Below are positions 43,856 through 53,500 of a stretch of DNA of 64,000 bases, piece after piece; the stretch's first letter is position 1, and every line of letters begins with the position of its first letter. A model generated the notes under the pieces. That model was not told the origin of the DNA and ran no database searches. It saw only the letters and a list, made by a program, of their open reading frames with translations. The stretch covers positions 3,572,001 through 3,636,000 of the forward strand of contig NZ_CP019509.1 in NCBI RefSeq assembly GCF_002002905.1, written 5' to 3'. Origin of the DNA: Aquaspirillum sp. LM1. Its GTDB lineage: Bacteria > Pseudomonadota > Gammaproteobacteria > Burkholderiales > Aquaspirillaceae. A program made the translations under genes and the position numbers.

Positions 43856-44193
43856 TGGCGGTGTACGTACCGGATGAGGGCGACATTGTCTGGTTGAATT
43901 TCACGCCACAGAGCGGACACGAGCAGGCAGGGCGGCGACCGGCTGTCGTCTTGAGTCCGAAGGCCTACAACCAGCGCTCGGGGCTATTGATCTGCGTGCC
44001 GATCACCAACCAGATCAAGGGTTATCCTTTCGAGGTCGTGCTTGGGGGGAATGGCGCAACCGGTGCAGCACTGGCCGACCAAGTCAAGAATCTCGACTGG
44101 AAATCCCGGCAAGCTGAACGCAAGGGGCAAGCCACACCGACCGAGATGGCCGAGATCAAGGCGAAGATCAAGGTGCTGCTCAAATTTGCCTGA
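43855..44193 (+). CDS. mazF: MazF/PemK-like endoribonuclease toxin
   Basis: A 112-residue toxin with the family start YVPDEGDIVWLNFTPQSGHEQAGRRPAVVLSPKAYN, followed by GLLICVPITNQIKGYPFEV and ALADQVKNLDWKSRQAE. The Arg of GRRPAVVLSP and the Thr of VPITN correspond to MazF catalytic residues. It cleaves mRNA at short sequences when not held by MazE. Confidence 0.92.
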   Translation: MAVYVPDEGDIVWLNFTPQSGHEQAGRRPAVVLSPKAYNQRSGLLICVPITNQIKGYPFEVVLGGNGATGAALADQVKNLDWKSRQAERKGQATPTEMAEIKAKIKVLLKFA

Positions 44194-44305
44194 GCTGCGT
44201 CAAAAAACCGTCGCCTGTCCCCTATATTCAGTTCGTCATAGCGCATCGCTGGGCGGTGGGAAACCATCAAGAAACAGCGGATAGTCCCCCGTTGGATGCC
44301 GATAG

Positions 44306-44584
44306 CTAGTAGCCAGTCACCATGATCTGAATCGACTGACAGGCGATTAGACCGTTTTCGGCATGAGTTTCATCTGACGTGTCGTTCCCGCGCAGGCGGG
44401 AACCCAGACCGCACCACAGTGTGCGCGGTGGGCATGGCGCAGGTAAGCGCTCGTGAGAACTCACCCCGCTGTGCGCTGTGGACACGCCTGGATTCCCGCC
44501 TGCGCGGGAATGACTCGGTGTCGTGCGGCGAGTAGTTCTTCATGGCGACATGAACCCTTGTGTTTCAACGTGACTGGCTACTAG
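44306..44584. mobile_element. 279-bp element with 15-bp inverted ends
   Basis: CTAGTAGCCAGTCAC (44306-44320) and its exact reverse complement (44570-44584) bound a non-coding segment. A second element with its own inverted ends lies inside it. Reading inward from the right end, a short frame begins MKNYSPHDTES, which is too short to assign. No target duplication is evident. Confidence 0.55.
44381..44514. repeat. 134-bp dRS3-like element nested in the larger one
   Basis: The 27-base ends (44381-44407 and 44488-44514) are inverted copies that differ at two positions. Each contains the palindrome TTCCCGCGCAGGCGGGAA or its equivalent. This resembles the dRS3/NIME repeats of Neisseria. Beyond the element, 44585-45133 has no supportable gene. 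A weak Fur-box-like TGAGAACCATTGTCA lies at 44784-44798. Confidence 0.65.
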
Positions 44585-45133
44585 GTTAAGCCGAACGAGC
44601 ACGGTTTGCTTCGCGGTCTTAAACATTCAATGCCGTGTCAGCGTGGGGGCAGCAGGTGACGGGATGGCGTTGAGTTGAAAGGCTTGCCCCCGGTGAGCAG
44701 GGGGATTAGGGAGTCGACAGATTAAACGGAGTCTGTTCCCTATTGTTCCTCAGGCAGAAGGGATTTGCCATCCCCAAAACAAATGAGAACCATTGTCAAA
44801 AACTATCCTACCCGCTACCATATCCACCAGTATCATGTTTGTCAGCACCCTCAGGCATGACACCCCGCGCCAGCCATTCGCTCCTCTGTGACCCAATCTC
44901 GGTCCCTGCCCGGTTCAGATCACAGAGTCACGCCCAGCCAGCCTTGCAGCAGCCAGCACATCCGCATGCCCCCTGACAAAAGCGGTATCACCATGGGAAA
45001 ATAGCGGATTATCTGGCACACAGCAGCCAGTGCGCTGCATTGAACCCCAACCGCCCTTCCCCAACGCACGCGGAAGCGCCACGTATCCGGCCTGCGGTTG
45101 CACCACCCAGCCCAATCCACAAGAGAGACACTG

Positions 45134-47704
45134 ATGGCAAAGGTTTATTTAAGTAGCAACGACAGCTTTATCTTGTCCAGCCTGGCCCCCGTATACGGTG
45201 CGGAAGGCAGTGAAAAGCTGATTGCCGATACTGGTTCCGCCGGGGTGGTGGCCGACCAGAATATCGAGCGCATTGAACTGCCGGGCGCATCTAGCAGTTA
45301 CAGTTTTCAGCAAACGGGAAATCAGCTGCGGATTTACCAGGGCAGCACCCTGTTTGCCACCCTGACCATTCAGGACGACAGCGATGGCACCTTGCTGGTG
45401 TTCAGCAATGGCGCGGTAGCGGTAAAAATCAGCAATGCTGGCATGACCCTGGGTGGCAGCAGCGTGCCTGCCAGCGCCGCCAGCCCGGTAACGCCGCTGA
45501 CGCTGGATACCGGCACGCTGAGCACGGCCAAACAAGGACAAAGTGCAGGACAGAAATTTACCCTGACCAGCGCCACAGATACGCTGGTGCTCACCCAGGG
45601 CAATGACACCATTGATGGGGCCAGCGTAGCCAACAGCATCAGCGGCGATGTCATTGTAGACAGCAGCAGTACCGATAACGATATTGCCACCCTCAAGCTG
45701 ACGCAAACCCCTGCCCGCCCGACCATCAGCCATGTGGAAACCATTGATGTGGCTTTTGAGGGGTTTAATGTCGTGTTTGATGCCACCACCGTGGACCACA
45801 GCACCATCAAGGTATCCACCACCACCGACAGCCAGACCAAAGCCAGCCTGACCGGGCTGAACACCAACCAAGTCAACGTGGACGTAAGCACAGGCATCAG
45901 CAATCTGGTGTTGGACAGCCTGGCAAACGGCACTGGCAGCAGCACCGTCAAGCTGGCCGGGGGCGCGCTCACCCTGTCCGCCAGCGCCAACCATCTGGCC
46001 ACGCTCGGCCTGAATAGCGCGGGCAGCAGCGCCAATACCGTGACGCTGACCCACAACCCCGGTGCACTGGAGATTTCTGGCAACCAGAATCTGACCCTGG
46101 CAGGGGCGTTAGCCAATTTTAGCGGTGACACGCTGACCAATGGCCTGAGCAGCGGCGCAACCCTGACACTGAAAAATACCAGCACATTGGCCACGGCGGT
46201 CAACCTGAGCCAGGTAACGGTACGGCTATATGATCTGTCGGCAGATTCAGGCGGCCAGACGGTCACCCTGATGGCCGGAACAACCGACCTCACCCTGAAT
46301 GACAGCAAGGCCCATGCCGCTACGTTTACCGCCAATGGCTCGGCCAGCAATGATGTGTTGAATGTCAGCGCCAAGCAAACCTACGGCGCTGGCGCATTCA
46401 AAACCGTGGGCTATGAAACGGTGAAAATCACCGACAGCACAAACACCGCCCAAACCCTGACCAGCGCTGATTTTGGCGCGGCCAACGTCAGCATCAGCAA
46501 TCCCCAAAGCTACACCTTTGCCGGGTCGCTGGTGGCGGGCAATCTGGATGCCTCCGGACTGAGTGGCAGCGCCACACTGAGCGTCAGTGATTTTAGCAAT
46601 GGCTCTGCCACCAGCAGCACTTTGATCGGCACTAATAATAACGATGTGATTGTGGTGGATAATAATCCAGGTGAGTTCATCACTGTAGATGCCAAAGAGG
46701 GTGCAAACAGTATCAGTGTCAAATCTGCGAGCGACACCAGCAATATGCTATTCAAAACAGGAGCAGGTGCAGATACACTAACCGGAGGGGGAGGGAACGA
46801 TAATTTCATCAGTGGTGCTGGCGCAGATAGTATTACCATGGGTGCAGGTAATGACTTGGTGTTCGCCGAGGCAGGTGATGACAATATTATTGCAGGAATC
46901 AACCTAACTGCTACTGACACTCTGCAAGGGGGGGATGGTACGGACACGCTGACAGTGAGCGATGACACGGCATCTACCGACCTAGACAATGTTAGCAGTT
47001 TTGAAACTCTCACCCTGGCTTTGACGGGCAATGCGGCATGGGTGACTCGTGATCGCCTGATTGCCTCTGGCGCCACGTTGACGGTGACCCAAACCAACAA
47101 CTTTTCACTGAACCTAGACGCCTCGGCGGAAACCGACGGCAAGCTGAGTGTCACCGCCAATGGCTCCAGCGCTCACACGGTGATTGGTGGTGCTGGAGCC
47201 GACACCATCACCATGGCGGCGTCCGCCACCGGGGCGAACAAAATCACCGGCGGTGGCGGCGCAGACACCATCGCACTGGGTGGCTCTAACAGCGGTGTGG
47301 TCTACCTGATTAACCCGACAGACTCCACCGTCAGCAGCTACGACACGATCACCGGTTTTCACAGCGGGTTTGACACCATTAATCTATCCGCAACCAACCT
47401 GAATCAGACATTTACCATTGCTGCCAATGTCACTGCTGCCGCTGGGGTGACTAACGGCATTGCCACTGGTAAATTCACTTTTGATAAAGCCGCCGCCACT
47501 TCATTAGCTGATGCAATCAGCCGGGTGGGGCAGGATGTCAAAACCAGCGGTAACGCTGTGGTGTTCACCTATAGCTCGAACGTGTATTTCTTTGCCGATA
47601 TGGACAATACCACCGCCACCAGCAGTGATATCCTGATCAAACTGACTGGTGCAACAATGACCGACCTGATCGCCACAGGCGAAGCATTTGCCATGGCTTT
47701 ATAA
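45134..47704 (+). CDS. Large RTX/S-layer-like secreted protein (856 residues)
   Basis: The N-terminal module (about 1-120: MAKVYLSSNDSFILSS... to ...ISNAGMTLGGSSVP) is shared with the 775-residue protein at 48109. A Thr/Ser/Asn/Gly-rich beta-repeat region follows. RTX-type Gly/Asp nonapeptides lie near 550-590 (GGGGNDNFISGAGADSITMGAGND). The acidic Ala/Leu tail has no Sec signal, so type I secretion is likely. The start at 45134 is chosen to match the paralogue; a 12-residue extension is rejected. GC and codon use loosen in the RTX part (46600-46990). No type I secretion genes are in the window. Confidence 0.8.
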   Translation: MAKVYLSSNDSFILSSLAPVYGAEGSEKLIADTGSAGVVADQNIERIELPGASSSYSFQQTGNQLRIYQGSTLFATLTIQDDSDGTLLVFSNGAVAVKISNAGMTLGGSSVPASAASPVTPLTLDTGTLSTAKQGQSAGQKFTLTSATDTLVLTQGNDTIDGASVANSISGDVIVDSSSTDNDIATLKLTQTPARPTISHVETIDVAFEGFNVVFDATTVDHSTIKVSTTTDSQTKASLTGLNTNQVNVDVSTGISNLVLDSLANGTGSSTVKLAGGALTLSASANHLATLGLNSAGSSANTVTLTHNPGALEISGNQNLTLAGALANFSGDTLTNGLSSGATLTLKNTSTLATAVNLSQVTVRLYDLSADSGGQTVTLMAGTTDLTLNDSKAHAATFTANGSASNDVLNVSAKQTYGAGAFKTVGYETVKITDSTNTAQTLTSADFGAANVSISNPQSYTFAGSLVAGNLDASGLSGSATLSVSDFSNGSATSSTLIGTNNNDVIVVDNNPGEFITVDAKEGANSISVKSASDTSNMLFKTGAGADTLTGGGGNDNFISGAGADSITMGAGNDLVFAEAGDDNIIAGINLTATDTLQGGDGTDTLTVSDDTASTDLDNVSSFETLTLALTGNAAWVTRDRLIASGATLTVTQTNNFSLNLDASAETDGKLSVTANGSSAHTVIGGAGADTITMAASATGANKITGGGGADTIALGGSNSGVVYLINPTDSTVSSYDTITGFHSGFDTINLSATNLNQTFTIAANVTAAAGVTNGIATGKFTFDKAAATSLADAISRVGQDVKTSGNAVVFTYSSNVYFFADMDNTTATSSDILIKLTGATMTDLIATGEAFAMAL

Positions 47705-47747
47705 GAAGGTCAAGCACAGTCCCTCTGTCTCGCCAGAAAAACCCTGT

Positions 47748-47788
47748 AGCACAGCGCATTCACGCCCACTAAAGTGTAGCGCTGTGCT
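47748..47788. terminator. Hairpin after the 856-residue protein gene
   Basis: 10-bp arms AGCACAGCGC / GCGCTGTGCT lie about 43 bases past the stop, without a T-run. The remaining bases up to 48000 are AT-rich and show no gene. Confidence 0.4.
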
Positions 47789-48000
47789 GCCACCTCTCTA
47801 ACGCCCAAGCTGAATTGTCACAAGCCATACAGGCTAATAACGACTTAGCCATATTGCGTATAAAATAATGGTGGGCATATCCATTCGAGACATTATAACC
47901 ATGTGGCTATGTGTGATATATCTTCCCCTAAAACTACACATCTAATGAAATTCATAGGGTTTGTAAGGTTATTTCCGAGCCAATGAACTGTTTAATTAAT

Positions 48001-48035
48001 AAGAAACCGCCTCGTACAAGACGAGGCGGTTTCTT
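48001..48035. terminator. Strong terminator between convergent surface-protein genes
   Basis: A perfect 15-bp inverted repeat AAGAAACCGCCTCGT with a 5-base loop, A/T-rich at both ends, lies 74 bases beyond the stop of the minus-strand 775-residue gene. Confidence 0.82.
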
Positions 48036-48108
48036 TGCCGTGATGAACTGGTGCGGGCAAGTCAATGCAACAGAACAAATACTTGCTGCACCATTTCATC
48101 CATCCTAA

Positions 48109-50436
48109 TTAAGCCAGGAACAGGAAGTTAGCAGTTGCGACAGTGGTGACATCCGTGATACCGGTCAGGGTAACCAGCTCGGTGTAAGTGCCAGCAGAAG
48201 TCGGGGTGGTCGCGGTGGTGGCCAGGTTGTAGCCGCCGACGTGACCGTTGGTGCCATCAGTCCACACGATGATCAAGTCATCGTTGGCGCTCGGAGCACC
48301 AGCCAAGGTCAGAGCGCGGGAGCCACCAGACTCAATCGCCACTTTCATTGCGGCGGACGAAGAGAAGGTACCGTCAATCACGATCACGTTTTCGCCAGCA
48401 ACCAGGCTCTTCGCTGCAGCAACGTGAACAACCTTGGCCACGGTGCCGGCAGTGATAGCCGTGGTACCGCTACCGTCCTTCGGAACACTCAGGGTGGAAG
48501 TGTCACCGATCGAGAAGGCGATCACGTCAGCACCGTTGGTGCCACTGATGGAGAAGTCACTGATGGTGTCAATGGTTGCGCCGTTGGCGATCACAAAACG
48601 ATCGTCGCCGGTACCGCCGGTCAGGGTGTCAGCAAATGCACCACCGTTGATGGTGTCGTTGCCAGCACCGCCACGCAGGTTGTCAGCAGCACCGCCGCCG
48701 GTGATGCTGTCGTTGCTGGAGCCGCCAACCACGGTGGCAGCATTTGCACCAACGGTCACGGTCAGCTTGCCGGTCAGGCTGGAAGCAGTCAGCAGTTCGT
48801 TGGTGGTAGCAGTCCAGGTGCCGATGTTCAGGTCCTTGCTGCCGCTCACCACAACGGTGTCCACGGTAGTCGCGGTAGCATTAGTGTTCAACACGGTCAG
48901 GGTGGAGTCGATGGTGTTGTTGGTGATCACCAAGGTGCCCACGCCAGCGCCAGTCGTCACCGAATCTTGCACAGCGGCGGTAGCCGAAGTACCGGTCAGG
49001 TCCAGCTTCAGGCTGCCGCCACCAGCAGTGATGGCGGTGGTGCTGGCGTTGTCCACGTCGTAAGTCCGGGTGCCGTTATTAACCGAGAGCTTCAGGGTGG
49101 TGGCTTCGTTGATGGTGATGTTTGCACCAGTAGTGGCCGTCACGTTGATGGTGTCCACAGCCGCACGGTTGAAGAAGCTAGGAGCCGAAGTCAGGGTGCC
49201 GGTGGAGTGTTGCAAAGTAACAGCACCTGCACCAGCAGCCTTCTCAATCGCCACACCGCTTGTACGGGCGGCACCAGCCACAAAGTCCAGGTTGCCCTTC
49301 AGGGTCAGCGCTTGATCGCCACCCACGGTCACCTTGTTGCCAGTCGCCACGCCAGCCAGGGCAGCGGTGTTGGCCATGGTGATGGTGTTAGCAGCGGTCT
49401 TGCTGTTCAGGGTCAGCGTTTCGATGGTGCCAGCAGTCACGGTCAGACCGTTTGCGCCACCAGTCAGATTCACGGTGAAGGCATCAGTGCCAGTACCACC
49501 ATCCAGAGTCAGAGTGGAGTTGGCCACAGCGTTCAGGGTGACGGTGTCACCGCCAGCGCCGCCAGTGATCGACACGGTGCTGGCAGCAGCGCCAGCGGTC
49601 ACGTCAACGTTGCTGCCAGTGCCAGTAGCGGCAGTGCTGAAGCCCAGGATCGACACGTTGTCAGCAGTCACCACAGCAGCAGCCTTAGTGGCAGCGGCGT
49701 TGGCGACGGTGGCAGTAGCGCCAGACACGCCTGCAGCCAGCTTCAGGGTCTTGGTGCCGGTCACGTTGGCCAGATCCAGGCCCACGGAAGCGTAGGTGCC
49801 GGTAGCGTTGATGGTTTCAACGTTGGTGATGGTGGCGGTTGTGGACACGTAGCCGTTCATCGCCAGATTCAGGGTGTCCGAATCGGTGGTGCTGGAGTCG
49901 ATCACCAGGTCGGTGGAAGCCAGGGTGCCAGCGGCGCCGGTGACAGTGTCGTTGCCAGTGGTCAGAACCAGGGCGTCCGGGGTGGAGTTGCTGGTCAAAC
50001 TGAAAGCTTGGCCAGTGGTAGTGGTGCCGGTGGAGGAACCCGAACCAGTAGTGACGGTTGCGTCGATGGTGGTCGGGGTCACGGCAGCAGCAGCAGCGGA
50101 CGGCACGGTAGCGCCACCCAGGGTCATGCCGGTAGCAGCAACTTTCACGCTCACGGAACCGTTGGTGAACACCACTTGGGTACCGTCGGTGTCATCTTGC
50201 ACCGGAATGGTGGCCACCAGGGTGGTGCCGCTGAACACCTTCAGTTGGTTGCCCGACTGTTGGAAGGTGTAAGCGCTGGAAGCGCCGGCCAGGTCAACAC
50301 GTTCCACGTTCTGGTCAGCCACCACGCCGGTTGCGCCGGAGTTGACGATCAGCTTTTCGGTGCCGGTAGAACCGAACACGGAAGCAGCGCCGGACAGGGT
50401 GAAGGTGTCGCCAGAATCAAGATAAATCTTAGCCAT
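48109..50436 (-). CDS. Large RTX/S-layer-like secreted protein (775 residues)
   Basis: It starts MAKIYLDSGDTFTLSGAASVFG and shares the about 125-residue N-terminal module with the protein at 45134 at about half of positions. A long Thr/Ala/Val/Gly beta-repeat region (about 130-590) follows. A C-terminal RTX block contains GGGAADNLRGGAGNDTINGG and FADTLTGGTGDDRF, and the protein ends ANFLFLA. It lacks Cys and a Sec signal. AGGAGC precedes the ATG. It lies 87 bases downstream of the 1311-residue gene on the same strand. A calcium-binding secreted or S-layer role is inferred from composition. Confidence 0.82.
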   Translation of the reverse strand: MAKIYLDSGDTFTLSGAASVFGSTGTEKLIVNSGATGVVADQNVERVDLAGASSAYTFQQSGNQLKVFSGTTLVATIPVQDDTDGTQVVFTNGSVSVKVAATGMTLGGATVPSAAAAAVTPTTIDATVTTGSGSSTGTTTTGQAFSLTSNSTPDALVLTTGNDTVTGAAGTLASTDLVIDSSTTDSDTLNLAMNGYVSTTATITNVETINATGTYASVGLDLANVTGTKTLKLAAGVSGATATVANAAATKAAAVVTADNVSILGFSTAATGTGSNVDVTAGAAASTVSITGGAGGDTVTLNAVANSTLTLDGGTGTDAFTVNLTGGANGLTVTAGTIETLTLNSKTAANTITMANTAALAGVATGNKVTVGGDQALTLKGNLDFVAGAARTSGVAIEKAAGAGAVTLQHSTGTLTSAPSFFNRAAVDTINVTATTGANITINEATTLKLSVNNGTRTYDVDNASTTAITAGGGSLKLDLTGTSATAAVQDSVTTGAGVGTLVITNNTIDSTLTVLNTNATATTVDTVVVSGSKDLNIGTWTATTNELLTASSLTGKLTVTVGANAATVVGGSSNDSITGGGAADNLRGGAGNDTINGGAFADTLTGGTGDDRFVIANGATIDTISDFSISGTNGADVIAFSIGDTSTLSVPKDGSGTTAITAGTVAKVVHVAAAKSLVAGENVIVIDGTFSSSAAMKVAIESGGSRALTLAGAPSANDDLIIVWTDGTNGHVGGYNLATTATTPTSAGTYTELVTLTGITDVTTVATANFLFLA

Positions 50437-50523
50437 CTTTAAAAGCTCCTAAAAATTTTCCGGTTCCCCACTGAGCCAGTCAGCTCAGTGAGGGAACATT
50501 ACAAGTTAATTACCCGAAATTAA

Positions 50524-53500
50524 TCAGGCCAGGCTACCAGCACCGAAGGCGGTGTTGAAGGAGGACACACCGAAGATACCGGCATCGGTTGCTGCCGGGA
50601 TACCGGTCAGTTGAACCACCACGGTTTGACCACCGGAAGCGTACTGCACTTCAACGATACCATCGGTAAAGCTGGCGTTGTTGACAGTGGCCAGGCCAGC
50701 GGTCGGGAACACCAGCTTGTCGCCAGCGCCAAAGCCAGCGATGTTGTAGGTGTAGTTGCCCAGCGCCACGTTGAAGGTGGTGTTGGTAGCTGCGGTTTCG
50801 GTAACCGAACCAGCAGCAGTCACAGCCACGGTGCCAGCGGTGCCGGTACCAGTGCCAGTACCACCAGTGCCAGCGGTGCCGTTCAAGCCGGTCGGGCCGT
50901 TGGTCAGGAAGTAGTTGGTGGCGCTGGAGTTGGTGAAGTTGGCAGCGGTCAGGCTGGTCCAAGCCACGTCGGCCAGGTCGATGGTGCCTTGCAGGGTGGC
51001 CACAGCGTTGGAGGCACCAGCAGCGTCAACCACGGTGTACACCGAAGCGACGTTGTGTGCGTTCACCGACAGGAACACGTGGTCTTGTGCAGCAGCGTTG
51101 GCAGCGTTGAACAGGGCTTCAACGGCAGCCTTTTCGGTCACGGTAGCCGAGGTTGCCAGGGTGGTGGCGGCCTGGATGGTGATCGACTTGTCGGTGGTGT
51201 AAGCCGCGGTCAGGGTGGTGCCCTTCAGCGCGGTGAAGTCGAAGTAGTCTTGACCGAAGCCGCTGTCGTCGAAGTTCACCACGGTGTCGTTACCGAAGCT
51301 GGTGCCGATCACGATGGTTTCGTTGCTGGAAGCAGCAGCGGAGGTGCCTTCGGTGGTGCCCAGCACGATCACGTCGTTGTCAGCGCCCGGCAGAACCAGG
51401 TTGTCGCTGGTGGACAGGCTGTTGTTGCCGGTGATGCTGGCAGCGCCGTCGTTGGCCATAGCGGTGACGTAGTCGCCGTTGGTCACGCTGAATGCGGTGT
51501 AGGCAGCAGCGATGGCAGCAGACACGGTAGCAGCGGTCGGAGCGGTCAGGCCGTAAGCAGCGCCAGCAGCAGCAATTTCGGTAGCCGACAGGGCAGCCAC
51601 TTCAGTTGCGGTCAGCGGGGTCAGGGTGACGGCCAGATCGGTGGTGGCCATTGCGCCGTCGATCAGGGACTTCACCACCAGGCTGTTAGCCGGGCCGTCT
51701 TCGGCAACCAGCAGCTTGCTCAGCACGGCGTCGCCGTTGATGGCCTTCTTGATGGCCTGGTTGATTTCCAGGTCGGTGGTCTTGTAGCTGGTGCCGGTCA
51801 CGGTCACAGCGGTAGCGGTCGGGATGCCTTGGAAGGTGACAACCAGCTTGCTGTTGTAGAAGTTGTACGATTCGTTGGTGTCCGAACGCAGGTCGTTGAT
51901 GTTGCGACCGGAAGCGCCGTACAGGCCAGCAGCCGGAGCAGCGCCGAAGGCGGTCACTTGGTCAACGGTGTTGAACACCCACTGGCCCTTCACGTAGGAA
52001 GTGGCAGCGCCGCTGTAGCCGGTAGCGCCCGAGGTGGTCACGGCTTGGAAGCCGGTGTTGTCGGTGTAGATGGTGTCGTTACCAGCGCCACCGTCGATCT
52101 TCACATCGCCAGCACCCGGGGTCCAGATGGTGTCGTTGCCAGCGCCGCCGCTCACGGTGACGTTGTTGTTCAGATCCTGGTTGTTGTACCAGTTTTGGCC
52201 ATTACCCGGGTTGTTGCGCACGCCAGCAACGATGTCGTTGTTGATCAGCTTCAGGGTGATGGAGTCGTTACCTGCGCCACCGTCGATGTTGAAGGTGAAG
52301 TCTTCACGGCCAGCAACCACCAGGCTGCGGCTGGATACCACGGAGCCATCAACGTCAACCACGATCTTGTCGTTGCCGGTGCCGGTCAGGTAGTTGAAGT
52401 TGGCGATCGAGCCAGTGCCGAAGCCATTCACGCCGTCGCCGGTGTTAACGGTTTCTTTCGGGTTGGCTTGGGTGTCAACCAGGTTCATGTACTTGGCGAT
52501 GGAGCGTGCGGTCACTTCAGCGGTGAACGACAGGTCGCCAGCAAATGCAGCGTTGGTGGCCACACCAGCGGAGTTGGACGATGCGCCGGAAGCGTCGATC
52601 AGGCGAACGTCGGAGAAACCGTAGGCGTTGTGCTGGGTAGCGGAACCCGGCAGGGCGGCGTCGATGCCGGTGCCGTAGCTGGTGGCGGTGCCGGTGGTGG
52701 ACACAGCGGTCGGAGCCACGTTGTTGTCAACGTTGCTGTTGCCCAGGGTCAGTGCCACGTTGCCATTGACAGTCAGGTCGCCCTTGTCTTTTTCGGTGGT
52801 CACGTAGGCAAAGCTGCTGCTGGTGGTGGCACCATTCTTGATCACAACTTCTTGCAGGGTGTTGTTGGTCGAGTTGATGGTTTGCAGCTTGCTGTTGTCG
52901 CGCACTTCGATTTCGAAGCGTTCAACGCCCAGGGAGGTGGAGGTGTCGCCCACGGACAGGCCACCGATTACCAGGTCGCCACCGGTGGAGCCACGGCCCA
53001 CGTCGTCCAGGATAACCTTGGAGGTGACTTTTTCGGTGCTGGTGCTGGCAGCGGTAGACATGTTGGTGTGCAGGCCGGAGCTCGGCGGCACGGCGCCAGC
53101 GGCAACCCAGCCAGAGCCGGTGCCGGTGGTCACTGCTTCACCCTTGGTGCTGGTCAGGGTGATGGTGGTGCCGGTTTGCGGGCTGCCCAGGGTGTCGGAC
53201 ACGGTGAACGAACGACCAAAGTCAACGGTGAAGTTGGCCAGTTCCGGCACAGCCTTGACGGCGTCGGTGATGGCGGTTTTCAGTTCGGCGTAGGTCAGCG
53301 CGTTGTCGATGGCGGTGGAAGCAACCTTCACCAGCTTGCCGTTCACGTAGAACTGGAAGCCGTTGTACGGGTTGTCTTTCAGCGGGCCGGTGCCGGCAGC
53401 GTTGGAACGGGTGTCCATCACTTCCAGGGTCAGGGTGCTGCTGGCGTTGTTGGTGGCGCGCAGGGACAGTTGGTCGAAGTACACACCGTAGTCAACATGG

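Noticed and set aside
44520-44556. A transposase gene start (MKNYSPHDTES) reading leftward inside the 279-bp element
   Set aside because: Only a few residues resemble IS3-type OrfA starts and the frame runs straight into the nested repeat; too little to call.
44784-44798. Fur box TGAGAACCATTGTCA upstream of the 856-residue protein
   Set aside because: It matches the 7-1-7 consensus only in part, lies about 340 bases from the start, and no iron-uptake gene is adjacent.
48241-50442. A 733-codon plus-strand frame opposite the 775-residue protein
   Set aside because: It is antisense to a gene whose paralogue is known at 45134, and its translation is His/Gly/Gln-rich and domain-free.
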